Assembly: GCA_905250025.1 (NCBI GenBank)
Contig: CAJNOJ010000091.1
Span: 62,001-126,000 of the forward strand
Length of the DNA stretch: 64,000 nucleotides
Reading direction: 5' to 3'
Source: Adineta ricciae
Lineage: Eukaryota > Rotifera > Eurotatoria > Adinetida > Adinetidae
In this document: one piece after another, positions 48,842 to 59,557 of the stretch
Layout of the letters: every line of letters starts with the position of its first letter
Numbering within the stretch: position 1 is the stretch's first letter
Made by a program: the position numbers and the translations under genes
Notes under the pieces: model-generated
What the model saw: only the letters and a program-made list of their open reading frames with translations
The model's database searches: none
Told to the model about the DNA's origin: nothing

Positions 48842-48842
48842 N
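48842..48842. other. Single ambiguous base (N) at the repeat junction
   Basis: The only ambiguous base in the window. It sits exactly where the 3' UTR of the first A2M-like copy stops and mid-exon sequence of the second begins, so it probably marks a contig join or unresolved breakpoint. Confidence 0.95.
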
Positions 48843-51011
48843 TTATCGAAATGAACCCATCTGAACGTAGTACATCAAGCAACAGCAAAGATTACACAAT
48901 GACCATTCCAACACTCCCAGCCCTCGGATCACTCACACGTCATATCGTTCTTGTACCAAAACGCGCCGGCGTTGTCAAGATCGTCCTTGAAGTTGAATCG
49001 GAATTCGGTGGTGATTATGAAGTTTTAACAAGCTACGTACGTGAATCAGGTATTGAACGTCAAGAAATAGTTGCTCGCGTTTTCGACTTAACCAATGGCA
49101 AGGAATCATCTGGTAAAATTGTTGAAAAAATGACCCCATCACCATTCCTTCGATCAATTCGATTCTCAGTCTCAGGTAAAATATATCTTACCTTTCGTCA
49201 TATTTCAACGATATCTATTTGATTTGATTTTTCGTTCAGGCACTGGTCTCGATCGTCTCGTTGAACGATACACATCTGAAACCAACTCATTAATGGGTAT
49301 TGACCTTGCTCTCATTCGTCTCTGGCGTTTAACTGGTCTTGCTCGTTATCTCAACGAAACAGCACAATTACAAACACCACTTGCCATGCAAGTCGCTGGA
49401 AATATCTCAGCCGCCTACCAAAAACTCCAACTCTATAACGCTTATGACGGTTCATTCTCGTTCATTTCTGACCAAGGTGAACAAATCTCATCACTCTACT
49501 TATCAACATTCGCTTTCGGTGCTATCATGTCACCATTCATGACAGTCCGTGACAATGTTACACTCAACCGTACATTATCATACATCTTATCACGCCAACA
49601 ACAAGATGGTTCATTCGATGATGAAGGTTCATGTTTACACTACCGATTCTGCTCAGGTGAATTCCGTCGCGAATCATTAACAGCTCTTGTTTTATATACA
49701 ATGACATACAACAACATCTCCGAATACGCACCTGAATTCATCCACCGTCAATTGTACTTGGGTGAACAAAGTCCAGTCGCACGTGCTCAACGTTTCTTAG
49801 AATCACGTTTCGATGCCGTCAAATCATCAGTGTTAACTACAACATTAATGCAATTGGCTCTTATTCAATGCCCAGTCATGCCAGAAGACAAACGCATGAA
49901 AATCTTCGAAGATGTTCGTGCTCGTGCTTTGACAACTGTACCTGGCGATGAATCACGATTCTTCAAATATACTGAAGAAAACATGTTACCAGAAGATGAA
50001 GTCTTAGTCAACGCTATGATCCTCTCAATGTACAGTTCATTCGGTGACATCAAAACAACATCAGACATGGCTCGTTGGATTGTTGATCAAATGGACAAAC
50101 ACCCACAATACGACACAGTTTTAGATGCTGTCTTCCACACTGAAGCTTGGCTCCGAACTGACTGTCTCTTCCGTCGACGATTCTCACCAGAAAAATTCGC
50201 CATCACCGTCGATGTTTCAACTGACAAGGGACAAAAACATCAATTCAAGATTGACTCGAAGAACATGGACATCACACAAAAACTTCGTTTCACATTACCA
50301 GTCAATGAAATCACCTACACAGTCAGTGGCTTCGGTGTTGCCGGTGTTCTCATTCGTCAAGTTTATTTTGAAAAACAACAACAACCAATGAACCCACCAG
50401 CTCCATTCCAACTCAAGAACGAATTTATGCCAATGCCATGGCTCAGTGAAATTACCACCCATACATGTGTCACCTATACACCATCAGTAAAAGACAAACA
50501 ATTAATCAAAGATACATTCAACCGCACAATCGTCGTTGAAGTTCAACTCCCAACAGGTAAATTTCAAAGACAAATTGATCTCTTATCTAATCGTGATATT
50601 CGTTTTTTTTTTCTTTCATTAGGAACACGTGTCAACCTTCGTCAAATTGGATTCTTCTTAAGCCGAGTTCCAGAAATGATGTACTTCACATTTGATACAC
50701 GCCTCAACAAATTCAACTTCTTCCTTACCGTTCCATCAACCATGTACGGTAAAGAAATCTGTTTTGACTGGTGTCTCGAACGTTTATCATTCATTGACCA
50801 ATGGGCACCAATTCGCATTCGCGTCTACGATTATCTTCAACCTGAACAACAATTAATTCGTCTTATGCCCGTCGAATTTCAACCAAAACTCCTCGGATAC
50901 TCATACGTTGAAGCTATTCACAAGGCTCGACCAACCCTCGAACAATTAGCTAAAATGCAACAATCGGCACGTCCACCAACACCACCACGTCCATCACCAC
51001 CCCGTGTTTAA
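48843..51011 (+). pseudogene. 5'-truncated second copy of the A2M-like gene (or collapsed second haplotype)
   Basis: Exons 48843-49175 (starting mid-exon), 49240-50556 and 50623-51011 match the last part of the upstream gene. Exon lengths 1317 and 389 nt are identical to the first copy and the frame is intact to TAA. There is no promoter, signal peptide or N-terminal 1,080 residues. Roughly 20 residues differ from copy 1 over about 570 (for example GIDLALI for GIDIALI, CPVMPED for CSTMPED, QKHQF for QKYQF). It may be half of a complete gene whose 5' part was lost or collapsed in assembly, so calling it a pseudogene is provisional. It lacks the thioester as copy 1 does. Confidence 0.75.
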
Positions 51012-51197
51012 CTGAGCATGCCGAATGATTCGAATGACTCTATTTTTTTTTCATCTGGTATGGAGAAGGAGTTTTTTATATGCATTGTAACATCTTGTCC
51101 TTTTTTCCTCTTTTAATTATCTCCTCTCCAGCTTAAATCGATCGATTTTCTTTTTCTAGTTTTATATTTATACATTTTCATCCGTCCACACTCATTC
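48845..51197 (+). repeat. Direct repeat, unit 2 (3' part of the A2M-like gene)
   Basis: Second unit of the direct repeat. Its 3' UTR continues past the point where unit 1 is cut (ATCTATG follows the shared CACTCATTC), showing that unit 1 is truncated at the N rather than naturally ending there. Confidence 0.9.
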
Positions 51198-51554
51198 ATC
51201 TATGTTTTTCCCTCTTCTTGTGTCCACGTCTTTTGTCTTGTCTTTCATGTCATATGTTTTGTGTTTTCATTGTCCATCGTTCACTGTGTTCGTAGGAATG
51301 TGTTAAACTAAATGTCTTGTCCTCGTCCAACTCCTCACTCCGTCTCTGAATGGGTGCTGTTAAGATCGGACTAAAAAGGATGATTAAACTATTTCTCTCC
51401 TTCTCAAACACTGCATGTATATTCAAAAAATAAAAACGTAAAAAAAACTAACAAAAAAACATTTTTTGATTGTAAATTGCACTTGTGTCATCAGCGAATT
51501 GTTTAAAGATCAGATTTTGCCAATAGATTAACATCGTTCGTTTACCTGTTGATT
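51012..51554. other. A2M-like 3' UTR and convergent spacer
   Basis: 3' UTR of the second A2M-like copy with AATAAA at 51429-51434, then about 120 bp before the end of the minus-strand CD2BP2-like gene. The two genes converge. Confidence 0.55.
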
Positions 51555-52240
51555 CTACGGATTCAATTTCGCTTTCAACTGTTCATAAGTTTCGTGATAT
51601 ATATCAGGTTGACCATTAGATACAAATCGATCCACAAGACCAGTGATTTCTTCAAGTAAATATTTATTCTTTGTCGATTCTTCTGAAGTTAAATCACTCA
51701 ACAAGAACTGCTGTTGCTTTGCACGTTGTTTAAATCTATTACTACAAAACACGATAGTTCAGTCAACATCAAGATATAAAGAATTCGTTTACTTGGTGGC
51801 AGCTACTCGAAGACGTTTGATGGTATAGAGAATAGTTTCAGTCGGATGCATGATTGTCAATAAAGATTTTAATGCACTGATTTCGTCGAACTCATGATGA
51901 TCATAATCTTCAATATTGTTGGATATATCCGATTCAACAGAATCATTTTGTATATAAAAGCAATTGTTATTAACATTCTAATCGAGAAGAAATCAATGTT
52001 TATGTTCACTAAAAATATTTTTCTTACATATTGAACTTTGGGATCGAGAGCTTCCATTCGTTCTAATGAATATTCTTGCTCCATTTCTTCGCCGGCATGA
52101 GTTTTTATTTGTTCGTTTTGTGAGAATGTATTCCTATCGAAAATGCTATGTTGGTTGATTTGAAAACTTGTTTCATTGCAATCAATGGTAAATTTCTTCA
52201 ATCTTTCATTTCCTTGATCTAGTTCACATTTTCGTTTCAT
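51555..52240 (-). CDS. CD2BP2: CD2BP2 (Snu40/Lin1)-like protein without a GYF domain
   Basis: Minus-strand exons 52240-52028, 51977-51793 and 51741-51555 give 194 residues. The start MKRKCE resembles the basic N-terminus of CD2BP2. The second half matches the family's central region: ISALKSLLTIMHPTETILYT, KRLRVAATNNRFKQRAKQQQ, then the helical LEEITGLVDRFVSNGQPDIY and HETYEQLKAKLNP, equivalent to the segment just before the GYF domain. CD2BP2/Snu40 is a component of the U5 snRNP/tri-snRNP assembly path. The C-terminal GYF domain, which binds proline-rich SmB tails and U5-15K, is absent: a TAG follows directly and the next bases are the convergent 3' UTR. An acceptor just before the ATG suggests a 5' UTR intron. 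Family identity is moderately supported. Confidence 0.6.
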
Positions 52241-52851
52241 ATTATCTGAAACACAACATATGTCAATCGCATATTTCTAGAAGAAAATGTACTCAAATGA
52301 TACTGCTTATACGGAAACGATTGCTAAGCGCTCTTTCTAGAAAGAAACAAGTCATATGAGTGTGAGATATTGAATCGTGTCTGTCTCTTTTCCCGTTTTG
52401 CGAAATTGGAGGATGTGTTATTGGGAATTCTCTCCTCCAATTAGTATAGGAAAGAAGGTGCTGTCATCTATTGATGAATTTTGTTCTCCTCGACGTAGAT
52501 CGTACCGGTTACTAACGAAGTTTTTGCTAAGTTGTAATTATTGCGAAAATTTGCGTTATAAAATGAATGAATATTTGAATCAACAAAATCCGTTTCTTTT
52601 TTCACGAATTAAATATATTGCAACTAAATCATAGCAGAACCTATGATGCACGTTAATAACGGGTTTTCAACAAATGAAGTAGATCCAGCCGAACAAACGC
52701 ACTACACACTATTTGTAAGTATGAAACTGATTGATTAAACATTTTCAAAAGAAGATGCCTTTCCAGGAATCTTTTATTTTCATTACAATTTCGCGATTAC
52801 TGATAGATTAGACGAAATCTGACTTTATTCTGTACTTTCTTTTTTATTTAG
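52241..52851. other. Intergenic region before the eEF1B relic
   Basis: About 610 bp. A short open frame at 52640-52711 ending at a GT (MMHVNNGFSTNEVDPAEQ...) may be a remnant of an upstream exon of the eEF1B relic, but I cannot assign it. Confidence 0.35.
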
Positions 52852-53197
52852 AAAGCAGGAAAATTGTAACGATACTCCACGTTAATCCTGTGGATGACAC
52901 AATCGATTTAGATACTATGGAGTACACCCAAAGATCCATTCAAGTTGATGGTTTACTTTGAGGTCGATGTAAGTCTCGAACAGAGAACCACCGAATATAT
53001 CTGATCGATTTCTCTTCCTTTAGCGAAACGAATTCCAATCGCTTAGAGTATTCAAAAATTAGAAGTAACATGTGTCATCGAAGATGATAAGATCTTTCAT
53101 TCCGATGTTGATCATTTAGGTTGATTTTGATTTCCTCGAACAAGCAATTTGCGAATTCGAAGTGTTCAACTCGTTATCATTCCTAAACTTTGACTAA
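52852..53197 (+). pseudogene. EEF1B: Decayed eEF1B (beta/delta) GEF-domain copy
   Basis: After an acceptor at 52851 the frame reads SRKIVTILHVNPVDDTIDL, then RSIQVDGLL, matching the start of the eEF1B guanine-exchange domain (family pattern V.PWDDE.D and RSI..DGL.WG). The Trp codon expected after DGLL is TGA (52959-52961). A normal-looking intron (52969-53023) restores SKRIPIA, then TAG (53044-53046) sits where the conserved Tyr-Gly of VGYGI should be. QKLEVTCVIEDDK follows, and a frame change before the C-terminal EQAICEFEVFNSLSFLNF, which corresponds to the end of the domain. The intact protein reloads eEF1A with GTP during translation. Two stops and a frameshift make this copy non-functional. 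It kept its intron, so it is not a processed retrocopy. Confidence 0.7.
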
Positions 53198-53653
53198 AAT
53201 TGACATTTTTTCATTTGAAATTTTCTTCAGAAATAAATCGAAAATATTGGATTAACCTCTCGAGTGTGAAGCCAAGTATGCTCCCTGCTGTTGTTTGTTT
53301 TATTGAGTCAGAGCATTGAGTTAAGTGTGAAACAACAAAAACAGCCGTGAGGTAGAGTTTGTTTTATTCGATAAGTCATTTTGTTCTATGCCGACAGTAG
53401 AAAGGAATGTGTCATTAGAGAAGAGGAAGACAACAACGATTTCACGCTATCTCTTTTCTTCTGTTTGAACGTCTTCTTCTTCCATTAATAGGCCTCGAAC
53501 TAATTGTTTTTCAAGATTATCATGCTTATTATTTCTGCTCATGTTTTCTTGATGAGTATCAAACGTAAATGCATGTTTTCTTCTGCGATTTTATTTTTTA
53601 TGAACAAAAATATACACACAATTCTACGAAATAAAACCATTCAAGAAAGTCTT
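53198..53653. other. Spacer between the eEF1B relic and the forkhead gene
   Basis: About 450 bp, AT-rich, with no supported gene. It probably includes the 3' UTR of the minus-strand forkhead gene. Confidence 0.4.
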
Positions 53654-54645
53654 TCATTCTGTTTCATAACTAACGGATTGATTTGGACTTGAATAAGACG
53701 AAGTCATCGAATGATACGCGGTTGGATAATAAGATGTTTGATATGGATCATACAGTGCATACGAATTCGGTGTTGAGGAACTCATTGAATGCGAATCTAT
53801 GGACGTATTTGGTGTCGAATACATTGCATGATATGATGATGGTGGAGATGAAGAACACATGTAATATGGATGCGGAGGAGATTGATAGTAATTGGGAAGT
53901 GGTTGATGTGATGTGTAAGACGATTGGTGTACTGGTGGAGGTTGCATATGTAGTTGTCGTATTTGTTGACGATAACGACGTCGACGAAAACGGCCTTGTT
54001 CAAATTCGACTTCCGCTAACTCATGAATACGCCAAACTGAACAAAAATCTTTCTTTCATATCTGACAGATCGCTTTATGAAGTACTTACAATGACCTTTG
54101 CCATTATTTCCACGACCAGCTTTGACAAAACATTCGTTTAATGATAAGTTGTGTCGGACACTATTTCTCCAAGATTTATTCACATCTTCAGCGAAATATC
54201 GATATCTAAAATAAAATTTCCATGAATTTAGATATCTTCGTAAATAAATCTACATACTTTCGTTGAAAATAATCATAGATTTCATACAATTGCATCATTC
54301 GATTCGGTGACTTCAAGATCGCTTCAGCGATAATTTCCAAATACGATTGACTTGGTTTTTTTGGACCATCGTTTTCATCTTTAAATAGAATGTACAATCC
54401 AGAATCTCATTTCTTTCGATTGATCCTTACTTGACTGATTATTCAAATCTTCTCCGATCGAACCCGTTTCATCCGAAAGACCTTCATCGACGATACCCGA
54501 ATCATGAAGTTGATATTTATTACTCATAATTAAATCATATTCACCGTGTGTTCGATAATAAACTAAAAGGAATCAAATCAAACTGTGAATATTACATAAC
54601 ATTGTCCAATGCTAGTCGTTTACCATTGTTAGGAGTCGATTGCAT
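53654..54645 (-). CDS. Forkhead-box transcription factor (FoxQ2-like or related class)
   Basis: Minus-strand exons 54645-54624, 54562-54431, 54378-54258, 54205-54090 and 54036-53654 encode 257 residues. The forkhead domain (residues about 55-145) reads [72 protein letters not shown], with the invariant helix-3 [10 protein letters not shown] and a basic wing-2 [10 protein letters not shown]. AGRxNGKGHFW with an RRRR tail favours FoxQ2-type proteins, but class assignment needs a tree. The first position of the usual KPPYSY is altered to KPSQSY. The C-terminal third is Ser/Tyr/Pro-rich and likely an activation or interaction region. Short N-terminus of about 50 residues. All splice phases agree. 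Confidence 0.88.
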
Positions 54646-55544
54646 TGTGTAAAAAGAAGATATTTCGCGTTCGATCGGTTAGACAACAAACTAGGTAAGA
54701 TCAGAATGAGTAATGTGAATGTTTTCCTTGTTGAATATTTCAATATAAACAAAACAATTAAAGAGAGAAAGAGAGAGAAGTGACGAAAATGAGCATTCGT
54801 CGTTTAAGATAAAACAGTCAACGATCGGAACCAATGAAATTCGAAGAAACATTTTCTACTTAATTCGTTCAATTACAATCAATAGCCAATTAATCGTCAA
54901 CTAATGAAACGAGCTTGTTCAATATCTGAGCTCCATTGCAAATCGAACGAAAGAATGGAAATTATTTTAAACCAATATTAATTTTAGTTTTCTCAATGTT
55001 CGAAATTTGTAAACCAGGGAAAACTTATCAAGAAATGTCGTAGACAATTGTTATACAGCTTATGACACCTTTTTCGTATCACTTGAAAACATAGTCACTG
55101 ACATTTGTTAATTGTATTGACAAATGAAGGTTTTCCCGTAATGTGTTTAGAAGATTAATCTTCAATTTAGTGATCTGGATCGTGAAGGAAAAGTGACAAG
55201 GTGAAGCTCACTACAAACGATCAAAAGAACGATCGTATCATTTTATCGTGGGTGATAAATTCTAAAGATAGAGTTTTTTTTGTGCACAAAACACCCGTGT
55301 TTACGAAAATGAGTCATCTTTGATTCGTTTGTATATTGTAAAGTGTAATTTATTCTATTAAACAGTCTACCCAGTTCGTCGTCGACTGCAGTTGTCGTCG
55401 CCTTTTTTTTCTTACATTGTATAATACGCGGACAGTAAATGAATTGTAAGAACCGAAAAAGTACATAGGTTACATGAATCACTATATATTTATATCACTG
55501 CCATTAGAATTGTAACATAACTTGACGGTGATTTTGTAGTGCAA
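54646..55544. promoter_or_regulatory. Divergent intergenic region (Fox / lipase)
   Basis: About 0.9 kb between two divergent starts. It is AT-rich with a GA run near 54760-54778. No gene is supported. Confidence 0.4.
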
Positions 55545-56853
55545 ATGACGTGGGCGTGTATTTTTGTATGTCTTGTCTTGTGTACGAATGGTGTTTCAGC
55601 GAAGTTATTCAGGAAAGTTCATGGTTTGGAAACGGAATTGAATCGATTGAAATGTGATATGCACGATTTGCTTGTAAGGGATGAAATATAATAAAGATAT
55701 TATGAAAAACTTTTATGTCTTTTTAGAATACTTATAAAAATGAAATGGGAAAATCACCTTTTCAAAATCGAAGTGTCGATGCGATCACCGCTGCGTGGCA
55801 AAGTACATTTCCAGATGGAAATTATCGAACGAATACAAAAAATTCCATTCCATTTCGACAAATGAATCTCCGAGGTAAATCGCCACAACAAATTCAAGCA
55901 AAACGATTCGTCTATTATCTCATATCTAGATCCCGACACAATTCTTCGAATGGCTGAATATCAAGCAATGGTGTATTGCAAATCAAGTATACTTAATTCA
56001 CCTTCGGACATTTCATCGATAGTAAAAATGTCGGGAAAAAACCTTCGTGTTGGGAACTTTACAATTGCAGCGACTGGTTTCGATAAATACAATGTGTTAT
56101 ATTGGTACATCGCTGTAAATATTCCTCAACAATCGATTATTCTTGTTCATCGAGGAACACGATCATCGAATCGAGTATGTTTCATATGAAATATTCCTTT
56201 GAAAACTTATTTATTTATGATTGTAGAACGATGTTTACGACGATCTTAATCGAGGTAGAATACATAATTCACACGGACAGCTCACTGGTGATTTTCCTTA
56301 TCTACTTCAATCGAAAGATGTTTATCTTGATAGTGGTTTTTATACAAGATTTCGACATGAAAAGATACCAATTGTAACTGCTCTTCGTAAAATTCTGCAA
56401 CAACATTCGTCTCCATCATTTTCTTTCGTTGTCGTCGGTCATTCATTGGGCGCATCATGGGCGTTTCTCAATGCGGCATATTTCATAGGTCTTAATGATA
56501 TCAATTCACGTTTATCAGCGATTTATACCTTTGGTCAACCTTTACTCGGTTCAGCAAGCTTTGTCAATCAGGTCACAACAAAATTCGATACACCAAGTCA
56601 ACGTTACGTCCGTACTGTGAATGGAAACGATCTTGTTCCCCACATTGGCTGTAAAGAGTGTGTACAACCGCAATACTCCAATGAAAAATGGGTGATGAAT
56701 ACCACTCAAGTCATATGGAAAGATTGTAACGGTGGTGCAGATCCTCAATGTAGTTCTGGCGTTCCGTGTAACCAACTTTCATGGGCAAATCACAGTGCAG
56801 TTGGCCGTTTCTCAATGCGTAGTGAATTTTGTCGAGTTGCAAGTAATCTATGA
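55545..56853 (+). CDS. Secreted class-3 (fungal-type) lipase
   Basis: Exons 55545-55673, 55727-55874, 55930-56174 and 56227-56853 give 382 residues. A signal peptide (MTWACIFVCLVLCTNGVSA) is followed by a short alpha region and the lipase_3 fold. Visible elements are the strand-turn SIILVHRGTRSS, with the oxyanion-type HRGT, the nucleophile elbow VVVGHSLGASWAFL (Ser of GHSLG), GQPLLGSASF, the Asp in GNDLVPHIG and the catalytic His in WANHSAVGRF. Cysteines in the C-terminal half (CKECVQP, CNGG, CSSG, CNQL) should form disulfides. It would hydrolyse triacylglycerols outside the cell. This family is rich in fungi and plants, and horizontal transfer into rotifers is possible but not shown here. 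Its AATAAA (56981-56986) lies 11 bp before the next gene's ATG. Confidence 0.9.
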
Positions 56854-56997
56854 AATACTGTCATTGCATCATCCATGCGTCAATGTTTTTTTCCTCGTTC
56901 TTCTCATGAGTAGTATATAAGTCACCATACGACAAACAAAGGTCGATTTTTGTAATTTTTTTCTTGTGCGTGCGTGTTGAAATAAACAAATTTACCA

Positions 56998-58277
56998 ATG
57001 TTATCAATAACAGACACGATTGAGAGACACCATGAACATAAAGATAATATGCAGTTAGTGAAACAATATGAACGACGACAATTGAAGCTAGGGAAACGAT
57101 TAGCTTATGTACTTCGATATGGAGCAGAAAAAGAAGGTTTACAAGTAGATGAAGGTATGTTAGAGTTTTTGCGAGAAATTTCATTTCGATTGTGTTGGGC
57201 TTTTTATAAGGTTGGATTTTCTTATCTGCACTTGCGAAAATTCCGCTATTGAGTGAATATACAGAAAATGAATTACTTGGTGAGATTCAAACATCGTATT
57301 CATACAGAAAAACACCGAGATATCAATGGGAGACACGACCGAATGGAATTTATGTTCGAGCGGCTTATGGACGAAAATTTGAACGAGTAAAGTTTCTCGA
57401 AATTGTTTGTTGGAGAAAATTGATTTTGATTTTTTAGAACCCTTTTCATGGACAAACACAAATTCGTCGTTTATTAGACTTGGCGTTAGAATACGTTTGT
57501 CAGAATATTGATAAATATGACTTTGAAGGATTTCCAGATGAATTTCTTATTAAGTAATTAGTCTATCTTGTCGAATAGAGGAAATACATTTGTCTTATAT
57601 ATTCACAGTGAAGTTATTCATCGAATTAAACGAAATGGAAAATTAACAAGCAGAACTTTACAAGGAATATTATCAGGAACAATGGAGCATTTAGATCTCG
57701 ATGGAATTTATCTTACTGGTTCGTATCTCTTCGTTAACACTGCGAAAAATATACACTTAGATCATTTTTAGAATCAGGAATCCGAGCTGTATATACCAAA
57801 TGTCCAAATTTAAGGGTTCTTTCATTGAAAGGTTGTGGTTATATTCTCAATGACCATTATTGTGAACAACTAATTCGAGTAAATCGCTCATCTGGATTTT
57901 AAGCGAAAAGAACTTTTCTCATTTAGAAATGTCCATTGATTGAATCTCTTGATTTGTCATATTGTCGGCATTTAACTGACCGTACATTGGATAATTTAAC
58001 GAAATATTATTCCGAGAATCTTCTTCATCTGATCCTTTCGGGCAATCAGAATTACACCGGTGACGCCATCGTACGTCTCGTCTCTGGATGTCAACATCTC
58101 AGACAATTAGATATTTGGGACAATCCCAACTGTACAAACGATGTTCTAAACATTTTGATCGCATTAGGAAAATCGCGTAGCGAAGATCGTGCAATCACTA
58201 TTGTCCATAAGCATCTTCAACATCCAGCTGTTGCTCCAACGAATCCTTGGGCTGTAATCAGTGCCAAGACAGTGTAA
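56998..58277 (+). CDS. Fusion protein: KptA/Tpt1 N-terminal domain plus AMN1-like leucine-rich repeats
   Basis: Exons 56998-57154, 57211-57386, 57438-57553, 57609-57718, 57772-57878 and 57927-58277 give 338 residues. Residues about 30-110 match the N-terminal winged-helix domain of the tRNA 2'-phosphotransferase KptA/TRPT1: LGKRLAYVLRYGAEKEGLQV, DEGWIFLSALAKIPLL, NGIYVRAAYGRKF. The C-terminal ADP-ribose-transfer half with its catalytic His/Arg set is missing. After a phase-0 intron the protein continues LLDLALEYVCQNI, EGFPDEFLI, VIHRIKRNGKLTSRTL and cysteine-containing LRRs (CPNLRVLSLKGCG, CPLIESLDLSYCRHLTDRTL, CQHLRQLDIWDNPNC), like AMN1 or F-box-less LRR proteins. It cannot be a complete KptA enzyme; an RNA- or protein-binding adaptor is possible (inference). 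If exon 2 is not spliced at 57386, two separate products would result. Confidence 0.7.
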
Positions 58278-58592
58278 ATCAAGTGTGCCTAGATTTTGTT
58301 TATTTCAATTTGTTTTTAAACAACGACATACATTTATATGAATACTGGCAAGAAGAAGATTGACGTTAAAATAAGCACCTGTCGTTCGTGATCGACGCGT
58401 CTAAGCAGAAAAAACTCAGAGTTCGTTAGTTTTCTTTTGTTCCTATCAAAAAGAGTCGTTTTTTTTTTTATCATGAACTGTTCGATAAGATAACCGTTGA
58501 AACTACTAATCATGTTGATGGAAAGAAAGAGAAAGAAGAAAAACGTTATTTGATTTTGTTATGCTTGTTGTTATGAAAGTGCGAATATTGCG
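58278..58592. other. Convergent 3' spacer
   Basis: 315 bp between the ends of the KptA-AMN1 gene (+) and malectin (-). It contains T- and A-runs and probably both 3' UTRs. Confidence 0.5.
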
Positions 58593-59557
58593 TTAAAGAC
58601 GACATAAACAAAAAATAACAGGAATAACAGCAACTACTGCAGCTAAGAAAGGAATTAGGTAACTAGATTGATCTTCGGCATAGGGATCGACCACTTTTGG
58701 TCCACTGGTTTTCAAATTTCGTTGAACTTTCGTTGCTTTCGCTGGTGGTTCATCATATTCTTCACGTACAGGCTCTTCAACTTGTTCCGGTTCGGGTATA
58801 GCAGATAACTTCGGTATTTCTTAAATAAAAGACACAATCCAATGAGAAGACTATCTCAACAAGAAATGTTCTATACGTACGATCGACCGATCCTTTCCAA
58901 ATGATCAGTGCATTGACTTTGGGATTATCTCTATGATCAAGTTTTTGAAAAGTAACTTTCAAAGTTCCTGAGTACGAAGAACTACGAGATTTAACAACTA
59001 GACGACCGTTCTTTATTTGAAATGGAATATATTCGTCATGTGCAGTTGCTCGACCAGCTTTGGAAAATATATCAAATTCCTCAAGAATAACATGTTCGTC
59101 GTTTAAGACAATTTGAAAAACCTAAATTATCCAGATGAAAAGATTGTTTTCGTGTTGATGAGAAACAAACTTTCATATTCGCTCCATTGAACCAAACTTC
59201 AGCGAATTTCATCCAAAGAACATAGTCACCATCATCAGCAAGTTCAATTTCATACGAAAACTTCTGTAAATCATATCGTTCAGTTTGATAGATGATCATA
59301 TCTTCAACTGGAACACGACTAATACTTAAACTTCGTCCATAATCCGACGCAATTCCACTTTTGAGAAAATCTTTTCGATATCTTATGCCTATTCAAATGA
59401 AAAAACATATTAATCAACACTTTTCATCCTGTATAATTGTACCGTTCGCATCTATGTGTGAATCACCACCACAGTTCACCGCAAATATCACATTATCCAT
59501 AATTCCTGCGGAATAACATTGATGAATGATGAAGAATAACACATAAAGATATCGCAT
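58593..59557 (-). CDS. MLEC: Malectin, ER carbohydrate-binding membrane protein
   Basis: Minus-strand exons 59557-59443, 59388-59171, 59121-58881 and 58819-58593 encode 266 residues, near the length of animal malectins. Signal peptide MRYLYVLFFIIHQCYSAG, then the malectin domain: VIFAVNCGGDSHIDANG, SDYGRSL, IYQTERYDLQKFSYEI, DDGDYVLWMKFAEVWF, RATAHDEYIPFQI, VNALIIWKGSVDD-like end. The acidic linker, the single C-terminal transmembrane helix (SSYLIPFLAAVVAVIPVIF) and the terminal CLCRL are hallmarks of malectin. It sits in the ER membrane, binds diglucosylated N-glycans and works with ribophorin I in glycoprotein quality control. It starts 299 bp from the divergent PDE6D start. Confidence 0.95.

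Noticed and set aside
52377..52634. 85-residue plus-strand frame upstream of the eEF1B relic
   Set aside because: No resemblance to eEF1B or other proteins and no clear splice signals; left as intergenic.
57001..57252. Reading the KptA-like exon straight through 57154 to a stop at 57252
   Set aside because: Splicing at 57154/57211 restores the conserved GWIFLSALAKIP segment of the KptA domain; the read-through tail does not.
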